51,096 bases of DNA from Nonomuraea turkmeniaca (GTDB lineage: Bacteria; Actinomycetota; Actinomycetes; Streptosporangiales; Streptosporangiaceae), in assembly GCF_005889735.1 (NCBI RefSeq), contig NZ_VCKY01000052.1, positions 1-51,096 on the forward strand, in the 5' to 3' direction. The translations under genes were made by a program, and so were the position numbers. Positions 32,588 through 38,447 of the stretch are shown here, piece by piece. The notes under the pieces were generated by a model that was not told the DNA's origin, searched no databases, and worked only from the letters and a program-made list of their open reading frames with translations. Each line of letters opens with the position of its first letter. Position 1 is the first letter of the stretch.

Positions 32588-32604
32588 CAATACATAGTGT
32601 ATTG
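32588..32604. promoter_or_regulatory. Perfect TetR-type operator palindrome
   Basis: CAATACA-TAG-TGTATTG is a perfect 7+7 bp palindrome with a 3-bp spacer. It sits between the leftward membrane-protein pair and the rightward TetR gene, in a locally AT-rich stretch. It very probably binds the TetR protein encoded 26 bp away and controls both directions. Confidence 0.7.
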
Positions 32605-32630
32605 ATCCTTTCGTGTCGTATGCTCAAAGC

Positions 32631-33203
32631 ATGCCCAGGCTGTGGAATGAGACGATCGAGGCGCATCGCCGTGATGTACGTGATGCGATCCTCGACCGCA
32701 CTTCGGCACTCGTGGCCGAGCACGGGCTGCGGTCGGTCACGATGTCCCAGATCGCGGAGCAGGCCGGGATCGGGCGCGCGACCCTCTACAAGTACTTCCC
32801 GGACGTCGAAACGATCCTGCTGGCCTGGCACGAGCGGCAGATCACCGCTCATCTCGGACAACTCGCTCGTGTCCGCGACCAGGCCGGCGGCCCTGACACG
32901 CGGCTGCACGCTGTGCTGGAGGCGTACGCGCACATCACCCAGCGGTCCCGGGGGCACGGCGATGGTGCGCTCATGGCGCACCTGCACCGCGACGAGCAGG
33001 TTGCACGAGCACAGCGACAGCTCCACGACATGATCCGGGACGTCTTGGCGGAAGGCGTGCGGAGCGGGGTGTTCCGCGATGACGTCGCGCCGGACGAGCT
33101 CGCAACCTACTGCCTCCACGCCGTATCGGCGGCCGGTGAACTGCCGTCCGAGGTCGCCGCCCGCCGACTCGTCAAGGTCATCCTGACTGGGTTGCTGAGG
33201 TAG
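32631..33203 (+). CDS. TetR-family regulator
   Basis: 190 residues. The helix-turn-helix is near the N-terminus (VTMSQIAEQAGIGRATLYKYF, so the recognition helix is about residues 42-55) and a helical effector domain follows. ATG 32631 is used; an in-frame GTG at 32613 is the alternative, and neither has a good ribosome site. It is divergent from two small membrane-protein genes with a perfect palindrome between, the standard arrangement for self- and target repression. Confidence 0.88.
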   Translation: MPRLWNETIEAHRRDVRDAILDRTSALVAEHGLRSVTMSQIAEQAGIGRATLYKYFPDVETILLAWHERQITAHLGQLARVRDQAGGPDTRLHAVLEAYAHITQRSRGHGDGALMAHLHRDEQVARAQRQLHDMIRDVLAEGVRSGVFRDDVAPDELATYCLHAVSAAGELPSEVAARRLVKVILTGLLR

Positions 33204-33343
33204 TCCAGGCGGCGGCCGTGTCCTTGGTCGACGCGGTGGCTGTCCCGGCCGGGGACTTCGCCGCGCCGGTCGGACCCATCCTGATCATCAAGCGATCGAG
33301 AAGGCGGTACCTGGCGCATTCCTCCTCGGCAGGCGGGCGGTAT

Positions 33344-33366
33344 CGCCGTCTAGCCGTCTGACGGCG
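33344..33366. terminator. Bidirectional hairpin between convergent genes
   Basis: CGCCGTC / GACGGCG with a 9-nt loop lies between the end of the TetR gene and the stop of the leftward lipoprotein gene. The remaining 140 bp to the left shows no recognisable gene. Confidence 0.45.
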
Positions 33367-33370
33367 GCGC

Positions 33371-34249
33371 TCAGCCGGGAGGGGCGAAAGCCGTGGTGAA
33401 GGTCTTGCCGCCGTCCTTGGAATCCAGGACCGTCCCGTCCTCCATGGCGGCCAGCAGGCGCTGCCGGTTCACGGCCGTGAACGCGGCCGCCTGGCCAGGG
33501 AGCTCGCCGACGGCCGACCAGCTCTTGCCGCCGTTCTGGCTGGTGTGGATCTTCCTGTCGGCTCCGGCCCCAACCAGCACCTCGCCGGGGAGCACGTCCA
33601 CGTGGCTGAGCAGGGGTGCCTTCGCCACGTCGGTGAAGTTCACGCCGCCGTCCTCGCTCACCTTCAGCCCGTCTGGTGTGGTGGCGTAGATGCGCGAGGG
33701 CTGTTCGGCGCCGGCCCCGAGGTCGATCACCTTCTCCTCGGTGCCCTGCGTCCAGGTGGCGCCGCCGTCGAAGCTTCGCCAGACCTTCGAGGTCTGGCTG
33801 TCGAAGGCGTACAGGCTGTCCCCGGCGGGCTGGATGGAGTGGAAGTCCGCGGAGCCGTCCGCCGAGATCACCTTCCAGGTGACACCCGCGTCCGTCGACT
33901 TGATAAGGCCGAGGTGCGGTGGGCGTTCCGGCGAGACGTCCTCGGCGGAAGGATGACCGCTGGCCAGGAAGGTCTTCGGGCCGGCGATCGTGAAGCCCAT
34001 GTGGTCCTGGTCGCGGTCGGCGACCCGGGCGATCGTCGTCGGAGACGTGACTTTGAACAGTCCGTGGTGTCCCGCGACGTAGAGGCTGCCGTCAGCGAGA
34101 TCGACGCCGAGTCCGTGGACATGGCCCACACCCAGGTCGGGGTCGGCCTGCCCGCCGTGCTCCGGGGCCGCTTGACCACAGCCCGCCAGGGCCGCCACAA
34201 GCGCCACGCCTGCGGCGCTTGTGCGCAGCCGCCGACTCACACACCCCAT
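33371..34249 (-). CDS. F510_1955-like lipoprotein with BNR/Asp-box repeats
   Basis: About 292 residues: a signal peptide with lipobox LAGC (Cys near residue 24), then a beta-propeller with at least five Asp-box turns (STDAGVTW, SFDGGATW, SEDGGVNF, SQNGGKSW, SKDGGKTF). GVGHVHGLGVD near the start of the mature part is typical of the F510_1955 glycosylhydrolase-like family, often found near copper genes. Catalysis is not established for the family. The start may be ATG 34249 or GTG 34240. A BlaI-type dyad lies just upstream of its start, after the M56 gene. Confidence 0.8.
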   Translation of the reverse strand: MGCVSRRLRTSAAGVALVAALAGCGQAAPEHGGQADPDLGVGHVHGLGVDLADGSLYVAGHHGLFKVTSPTTIARVADRDQDHMGFTIAGPKTFLASGHPSAEDVSPERPPHLGLIKSTDAGVTWKVISADGSADFHSIQPAGDSLYAFDSQTSKVWRSFDGGATWTQGTEEKVIDLGAGAEQPSRIYATTPDGLKVSEDGGVNFTDVAKAPLLSHVDVLPGEVLVGAGADRKIHTSQNGGKSWSAVGELPGQAAAFTAVNRQRLLAAMEDGTVLDSKDGGKTFTTAFAPPG

Positions 34250-34269
34250 GGGCACGAGTCTACTACCCG

Positions 34270-34288
34270 CTACTATCGCCCTTCGTAG
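34270..34288 (-). promoter_or_regulatory. BlaI-type dyad upstream of the F510-like gene
   Basis: On the minus strand: CTACGAAGGGCGATAGTAG. The 16-bp core CTACGAAGGGCGATAG matches the dyads before blaI, the DUF6153-like gene and nuoA. It lies in the 43-bp gap between the M56 gene and the F510-like gene, about 20 bp before the latter's start, giving that gene its own regulated promoter. Confidence 0.6.
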
Positions 34289-34292
34289 AAGA

Positions 34293-35246
34293 TCAAAGCG
34301 TGATGAGGAAGGAATGGCAGTGGTGGGCGAGAAAGGCACCCACACCCGGGGCCGCGGCCAGGGCAGTGGGACCGGCCAGCAGCGCCGTCACCGCCAAGAG
34401 CCCCGAGAGGCGTTCGCGCCATTCGAGCGGCGCCTGCGGATGCAACATCCGGCGGACGCGGGTGAGCGCCGTTTCTCCGCCCGCACCCAGCGCGAATGCG
34501 GGAACTCGTCCCGTCGCCAGCCGGACCAGGGCCGCCGCGATATGGATGCGTGGGTGATGGCGTGCGGCCTCATCGTCGGCCAGCAGCTCGACCAGGCGGG
34601 CGATCTCTGCTCGCGCCTGATCGAACAGCGGGATGCGGGGAAACGCCCGCGCCAGGGCCTCGGCGGCGGCCAGCACCAGGTGGTGGCGCCCGCGCAGGTG
34701 TGCCTGCTCATGGGCGAGCACGGCGGTGACCTGCTCCGGTGCCAGCGAGCGCAGCGCCCCGGTGGTGATGACGGCGTGCCCCTTCCGGCCGGGCAGGCAG
34801 TACGCCAGGCGCTCCTCGTAGTCGACCACGAGCGCGCCGAGGTCGTGATCGTGCCTGCCGAGCAGGGCGAGCGCCTCGGCATGCCGTCGGCGTCCGCGGC
34901 GCGCGCCCAGCAGGACGGCTCCACCGGTATAGGCAAGCCGCGCCAGGACAAGTCCACCGATAAGGAGGCCGATCCGGGCGCTCGGCGTGCTCAAGGTCGC
35001 TCCGTGGCCCAGCAGAGCTGCGCAGGCCTCGAACAGCGCGGCCAGGCCGTGCCCCACCACGGAGGCGGGGACGGCGATGGCGAACGCTGACAGCAACACC
35101 GAGACCACCACCGAGGCGCCCGCCGCCTGCCACATGGCGATGGCCAGCCGGGGCGCTCGGTCTGTCCAAGCGGCCCGCCGCAGCAGCCGCGGCAGCGCCA
35201 CGGCGGCGAAAGCCGCGTACACCGCGAGAGCGATCGCCACCGTCAC
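34293..35246 (-). CDS. M56-family membrane metalloprotease (BlaR1-like, sensorless)
   Basis: 317 residues: two or three N-terminal helices, a cytoplasmic zinc-protease domain with the motif VLAHEQAHLRGRHH near 185 (HExxH), a downstream Glu/Asp-rich helix (LVELLADDEAARHH), and a final helix. It lacks the external penicillin-binding sensor domain of BlaR1 from staphylococci. In BlaR-like systems this protease inactivates the BlaI repressor on signal. The GTG start overlaps the blaI stop (GTGA), so the two are co-translated. The signal is unknown; the copper and respiratory context suggests envelope or respiratory stress. Confidence 0.88.
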   Translation of the reverse strand: MTVAIALAVYAAFAAVALPRLLRRAAWTDRAPRLAIAMWQAAGASVVVSVLLSAFAIAVPASVVGHGLAALFEACAALLGHGATLSTPSARIGLLIGGLVLARLAYTGGAVLLGARRGRRRHAEALALLGRHDHDLGALVVDYEERLAYCLPGRKGHAVITTGALRSLAPEQVTAVLAHEQAHLRGRHHLVLAAAEALARAFPRIPLFDQARAEIARLVELLADDEAARHHPRIHIAAALVRLATGRVPAFALGAGGETALTRVRRMLHPQAPLEWRERLSGLLAVTALLAGPTALAAAPGVGAFLAHHCHSFLITL

Positions 35247-35617
35247 GAGCTGCGTCCGCTCGGCGGGTACACCTGAAGCGCCGCCTCCAAGGCACTGGCC
35301 TCCTCAGGGGTAAGCCGTTCGAGGAAGTGCACGAAGGTGGCGGCCCTGTTGCCGCTCTTGGCCAGGGACACGCGCATCACGTCGGCGGTGTAGGCCTCCT
35401 TCGACGACACCGCCTCGTAGATGTACGCCCGGCCGACCGGCTTGCGCTTGAGCAGGCCCTTGGTGTGGAGCTTGTCCATCACGGTCATCACCGTCGTGTA
35501 GGCCAAGGCGCGGTCCTTCCGCAGGTGCTCCAGGACGTCCCTGACCGAGGCGGGCGCGTTGGTGGCCCACATGCGATCCATGATCGCGGATTCGAGCTCC
35601 CCCAGACCACGCACCAT
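35243..35617 (-). CDS. blaI: BlaI/MecI/CopY-family repressor
   Basis: 124-residue winged-helix repressor: ELESAIMDRMWATNAPASVR, then LAYTTVMTVMDKLHTKGLL (recognition helix), RAYIYEAV (wing) and a helical dimerisation tail. This family represses beta-lactamase, copper or respiratory genes and is cleaved by the partner M56 protease. It leads a leftward blaI-M56 operon with a matching dyad 33 bp upstream of its ATG, implying autoregulation. Confidence 0.92.
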   Translation of the reverse strand: MVRGLGELESAIMDRMWATNAPASVRDVLEHLRKDRALAYTTVMTVMDKLHTKGLLKRKPVGRAYIYEAVSSKEAYTADVMRVSLAKSGNRAATFVHFLERLTPEEASALEAALQVYPPSGRSS

Positions 35618-35650
35618 TTGCCAGTCCCTTCTACCCGCCGTTCGTTGATG

Positions 35651-35666
35651 CTACCGGCGGTCGTAG
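35651..35666 (-). promoter_or_regulatory. BlaI-type dyad upstream of blaI
   Basis: On the minus strand: CTACGACCGCCGGTAG, that is CTAC-N8-GTAG, 33 bp before the blaI start. It shares CTACG and NTAG at the same spacing with three other promoters in the next 3 kb and is the expected autoregulatory operator. Confidence 0.65.
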
Positions 35667-35691
35667 ACAAGCGGGTAGGCGTGCTTTCGCG

Positions 35692-36089
35692 CTATGCCAG
35701 GGTGCCCAGGCGGTGGCCGGCCACGATGGCACGCTTGACGCGGATCAGGTCCTTGGGGGCGTTCACCGCGACCGCGCCGACGAGCGCACCATCTCTGGCG
35801 AAGGCGACCGCGAAGCGGTTGTCCTGCGGCGATCCGGCGATGACGCGGCTGGCGTCGGCAAGGTGCGGCAGGCGGGCGATCTGGATGCGGCCCCGTGCAC
35901 AGCGGGCAGCGTGACCTCGTCGTCGCCCTTGAGCATGCTCTTGGACAGGGGTGGGCGATTGTAGGGGAGATGCCTTTCCCCGCCGATCAGTGTGATCGTT
36001 CCGTCGAAGCCCTCTCGTCGCAGCGCCTGGACGGCACGCAGACCGGCCAGGGACGCTCCGACGACCGCGATGACATTCAGCTCTCTCAT
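35692..36089 (-). pseudogene. Internally deleted ferredoxin/NAD(P)H reductase
   Basis: The minus-strand frame starts properly at ATG 36089: VIAVVGASLAGLRAVQALRR (FAD-binding GxxxxG), then RHLPYNRPPLSKSMLKGDD. It breaks at about residue 65. The family's C-terminal domain then appears in another frame: RIQIARLPHLAD, DNRFAVAFARDGALVGAVAV and NAPKDLIRVKRAI, ending at TAG 35692-35694. About 250 residues, including the NAD-binding fold, are missing. A CsoR-type box sits directly before its start, so it was once copper-controlled. Confidence 0.85.
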
Positions 36090-36099
36090 GCGGAGGACA

Positions 36100-36115
36100 A
36101 TACCCCAGGGGGTAT
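36100..36115. promoter_or_regulatory. CsoR-type copper operator, box 1
   Basis: ATACCCC-A-GGGGGTAT: A/T flanks with C-run/G-run arms, as in CsoR copper-repressor operators. It lies 11 bp upstream of the deleted reductase gene. Confidence 0.65.
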
Positions 36116-36142
36116 AAGTGGTCGGCGTGATTTACCTCTCAT

Positions 36143-36160
36143 ATACCCCTAGGGGGTTAT
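36143..36160. promoter_or_regulatory. CsoR-type copper operator, box 2
   Basis: ATACCCCTAGGGGGTTAT, in the middle of the divergent reductase-copZ space. It is the second of three such boxes within 120 bp. Confidence 0.6.
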
Positions 36161-36202
36161 GGTTGTTCGGGTGGCCATGCTGGCGTATTGTGCAGGCGAC
36201 GG

Positions 36203-36219
36203 ATACCTGTTGGGGGTAT
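36203..36219. promoter_or_regulatory. CsoR-type copper operator, box 3
   Basis: ATACCTGTTGGGGGTAT, an imperfect version of the same dyad, ends 16 bp before the copZ ATG and probably overlaps its promoter or leader. No csoR gene is in the window, so the regulator must be encoded elsewhere. Confidence 0.5.
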
Positions 36220-36235
36220 TGATGAGGAGGTTGAG

Positions 36236-36445
36236 ATGACCAGCGCTACGTACACTGTGAGCGGGATGACCTGTGGCCACTGCGTCGGCAGTGTCAAGTC
36301 CGAGGTCGGCAAGATCGCTGGCGTGACGGCCGTGGACGTGGACCTCGCCACCGGCAAGGTGACTGTGACGGGGGACGCGCCCATTGAGGAGGCGCTTGTC
36401 CGCGACGCTGTCGAGGAGGCGGGCTACGAGCTGGCCTCCGCCTGA
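36236..36445 (+). CDS. copZ: CopZ-like copper chaperone (HMA domain)
   Basis: 69 residues, a single heavy-metal-associated fold with the copper-binding motif GMTCGHC (CxxC), the VDVDLATGKVTVTGD strand and EEAGYELA at the end. It would carry Cu(I) in the cytoplasm, normally handing it to a CopA ATPase. ATG 36236 follows GAGGAGG. Three CsoR-type boxes lie upstream. No copA follows; a second, broken HMA fragment occurs at 37.9 kb. Confidence 0.9.
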   Translation: MTSATYTVSGMTCGHCVGSVKSEVGKIAGVTAVDVDLATGKVTVTGDAPIEEALVRDAVEEAGYELASA

Positions 36446-36519
36446 CCTGACGCCCGGTGGAAGCGGCTTCTCTTGGTGAACGGTGGCCGGCCGGGGGCCG
36501 TACCTCCTCATGACGGCAC

Positions 36520-36537
36520 CCGGCCGGCTTCGGCCGG
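36520..36537 (+). terminator. Hairpin terminator after copZ
   Basis: CCGGCCG-GCTT-CGGCCGG, a 7-bp stem with a stable tetraloop, lies about 75 nt after the copZ stop and directly before the next promoter dyad. Confidence 0.5.
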
Positions 36538-36539
36538 TA

Positions 36540-36555
36540 CTACGAGGCTCGTTAG
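36540..36555 (+). promoter_or_regulatory. BlaI-type dyad upstream of the DUF6153-like gene
   Basis: CTACGAGGCTCGTTAG, extended outward to GTACTA...TAGTAC. It shares CTACG-N7-NTAG with the blaI, F510-like and nuoA promoters and lies 42 bp before ATG 36598. Confidence 0.55.
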
Positions 36556-36597
36556 TACTATGGGACTCGGAATACGTCGATCACCAGGGGAGGGCTG

Positions 36598-37008
36598 ATG
36601 GGAGTCGTGCGGCGACGCCTCGTGTTGCGGGTCGCGCGCGGTCTCCTGCTCGTCGCCCTCGCCCTGGGCGTGGGCGGCATGCACACCCTGGGACATGTGG
36701 ACGGCCGGCACGCCGGCTCGCCGCCGGATGCCCACGGCATGGGCGTCGCTCAAAAGCGCCCTCTCACCGTTCCGGCGGGACTGCAGGCATTCGTTCCCGA
36801 GCAGAAGAGGCCCGGACTCGACCCGACCAGCGTGTGCCTGGCCATCCTGTCCTCGCTCATGGTCGTGCTGTTGGTCGCTGCCTGGATCCGAGTGCGGCGA
36901 CGACTCGGGGACAGCAGTGGGGTGCTGCCGTCGGTGCGGCAGGTCGCCCGCCCTCCGCCGAAGCCCACGTCCGTGAATCTGGCAAGTCTCTCGATATTGC
37001 GCATATAG
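36598..37008 (+). CDS. DUF6153-like membrane protein
   Basis: 136 residues: one N-terminal helix (about 8-28), a His/Gly-rich external stretch (GGMHTLGHVDGRHAG), then a second helix near 85 (SVCLAILSSLMVVLLVAAWI) and a Pro/Arg-rich tail ending LASLSILRI. The pattern matches actinobacterial DUF6153 proteins that often sit with DUF305 and copper genes; I cannot verify the domain. GGGGAGG precedes the ATG, and a BlaI-type dyad lies upstream. Confidence 0.7.
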   Translation: MGVVRRRLVLRVARGLLLVALALGVGGMHTLGHVDGRHAGSPPDAHGMGVAQKRPLTVPAGLQAFVPEQKRPGLDPTSVCLAILSSLMVVLLVAAWIRVRRRLGDSSGVLPSVRQVARPPPKPTSVNLASLSILRI

Positions 37009-37019
37009 GCCAATGACCT

Positions 37020-37044
37020 GCGGACGAGCTCTGAGACCGTCCGC
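37020..37044 (+). terminator. Weak hairpin after the DUF6153-like gene
   Basis: GCGGACG / CGTCCGC with an 11-nt loop starts 12 nt after the stop. It may attenuate rather than end transcription, since the DUF305 gene begins 37 nt later with no clear promoter of its own. Confidence 0.35.
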
Positions 37045-37080
37045 GACAGGCCGAAAGTTCCGACAACATCGAGAGATCAA

Positions 37081-37707
37081 ATGACTATGCGTATCAACCG
37101 CAAGCTGTCCTTCGCCGTTGCCGCAGGTGCACTCGCTCTGCTGACCGCCTGTGGGAGTGACGGCGACTCCATGGCGGGACATGAGGGGATGAACAGCAGC
37201 AGCGCGCCTGCCGCCACCACCGCCAGCGCTTCGCCGTCAGCCGCCTTCAACGACGCGGATGTCATGTTCGCGCAGATGATGATCCCCCATCACCAGCAGG
37301 CGGTCGAGATGGCCGATCTCGCGGCGACGCGGGCCAGCGATCCGGAGATCAAGGAGCTCGCCGCCAAGATCAAGGCCGCTCAGGACCCGGAGATCCAGGC
37401 CATGAAGACCTGGCTCACCGAGTGGGGCAAGGCCGCCTCCGAGGGTGACACGGGGCATGGCATGGGCCATGAGATGCCGGGTGTCATGTCCGAAGAGGAG
37501 ATGAAGAAGCTCGAGGCGGCCAAGGCCAAGGAGTTCGACAAGCTGTTCGCCCAGCAGATGATCGCCCACCACAACGGAGCGATCGAGATGGCCCGCACCG
37601 AGCAGACCGACGGCTCGAACCTGGAGGCCAAGGAACTGGCCAAGACCATCGAGACCACTCAGCAAGCCGAGGTGGAGCAACTGCAGAAGATCCTTGATCG
37701 GCTCTGA
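37081..37707 (+). CDS. DUF305 lipoprotein
   Basis: 208 residues: a signal peptide with lipobox LTAC (Cys near 22), a Ser/Ala/Thr linker and a helical DUF305 domain (ferritin-like four-helix type). The paired metal-ligand motifs are FAQMMIPHHQQAVEMA and FAQQMIAHHNGAIEMA. A His/Met-rich loop lies between them (GDTGHGMGHEMPGVM). DUF305 proteins occur in copper-resistance loci and are thought to bind metal outside the cell; their role is not settled. Confidence 0.88.
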   Translation: MTMRINRKLSFAVAAGALALLTACGSDGDSMAGHEGMNSSSAPAATTASASPSAAFNDADVMFAQMMIPHHQQAVEMADLAATRASDPEIKELAAKIKAAQDPEIQAMKTWLTEWGKAASEGDTGHGMGHEMPGVMSEEEMKKLEAAKAKEFDKLFAQQMIAHHNGAIEMARTEQTDGSNLEAKELAKTIETTQQAEVEQLQKILDRL

Positions 37708-37711
37708 TGTC

Positions 37712-37748
37712 TGACCCGCCCGGGCGCGACCTGCGCCTGGGCGGGTCA
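37712..37748 (+). terminator. Strong terminator after the DUF305 gene
   Basis: A 16-bp stem TGACCCGCCCGGGCGC / GCGCCTGGGCGGGTCA, with a single G-U pair and a 5-nt loop, begins 4 nt after the stop codon. Confidence 0.75.
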
Positions 37749-37882
37749 TCGCCCTCCGGCTGTCTCTGTTGACCGGCGCCATCAATCTGCTCAGAATCGC
37801 GCGTCGGAGAGATACCGGAGAGGGGTTTCCCGTTAGAAGCCGAAACGGCTGGACATGTGAGCACTGATGGAAGACCGTCTTC

Positions 37883-38058
37883 GGCATCGACCAGGCGAGG
37901 ATCGCCTCCGCTGTCGAGGAAGCCGGATACGAACTGGTAAGTCCGTCATGAATGCCACCGCCAAGCCGGGCCTCTCTACGCGGACGATGGGTGAAGGCGG
38001 TCCGCCGCCGAGACGCTGGGATGTGCCCGAGCGCGTAAATGATTGTCAGAAGCCATAG
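37883..38058 (+). pseudogene. Broken HMA (CopZ-like) tail joined to a short frame
   Basis: GIDQARIASAVEEAGYELVS, ending at TGA 37949-37951, is the C-terminal third of a copper chaperone. The copper-binding CxxC half is missing. Overlapping its stop (ATGA) is a new ATG opening a 36-codon frame (MNATAKPGLSTRTMGEGG...) that ends at 38058 and matches nothing I know. A copZ followed immediately by copA is the normal order, so this may be the scar of a deleted copZ-copA pair. Confidence 0.55.
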
Positions 38059-38064
38059 CGGGAA

Positions 38065-38080
38065 CTACGGATCTTAGTAG
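38065..38080 (+). promoter_or_regulatory. BlaI-type dyad upstream of the nuo-like operon
   Basis: CTACGGATCTTAGTAG, that is CTAC-N8-GTAG, ends 19 bp before the nuoA ATG. It has the same arms and spacing as the dyad before blaI. It suggests the whole eight-gene operon is under BlaI/M56 control. Confidence 0.55.
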
Positions 38081-38099
38081 ACATTCTGGGGGAAGGTCG

Positions 38100-38447
38100 A
38101 TGGCACCCTGGGCGGCCGTTCTCGGCCTGGTGGCCCTGCTCGCCGTCGGTGTGCTCGCGATCTATCTGGTCTCCCTGGTCATCAGCCCCCGTGGAACGCT
38201 CGGCACGGGTCCGTTCCTGTCCGGGACGCGGCCACAAGAGCATGCCCTCTCCCGCTACCACGTGCGCTGGTACGCCGTCACCCTGGTCTTCCTGGCCTTC
38301 GACATGGAGATGGTCTTCATGTACCCCTGGGCGCTCGTCGTCGCCGAAGTGGGTCCTGTGGCCGTGGTGGAGATGTTCATCTTCCTCGGCCTCCTGATGG
38401 TCGGCGTGGTCTACGCCTGGCGGGAGGGGGCCTTCCGGTGGTCGTGA
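38100..38447 (+). CDS. nuoA: NuoA-like subunit of a complex I-like membrane machine
   Basis: 115 residues with three helices. The central conserved region YHVRWYAVTLVFLAFDMEMV then FMYPWAL keeps the acidic pair of the NuoA loop/helix (FDxE), and the C-terminal helix ends VGVVYAWREGAFRW as usual. ATG 38100 follows GGGGGAAGG. It is the first of eight genes joined by stop-start overlaps. In complex I NuoA lines the quinone/E-channel entry. Confidence 0.9.
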   Translation: MAPWAAVLGLVALLAVGVLAIYLVSLVISPRGTLGTGPFLSGTRPQEHALSRYHVRWYAVTLVFLAFDMEMVFMYPWALVVAEVGPVAVVEMFIFLGLLMVGVVYAWREGAFRWS

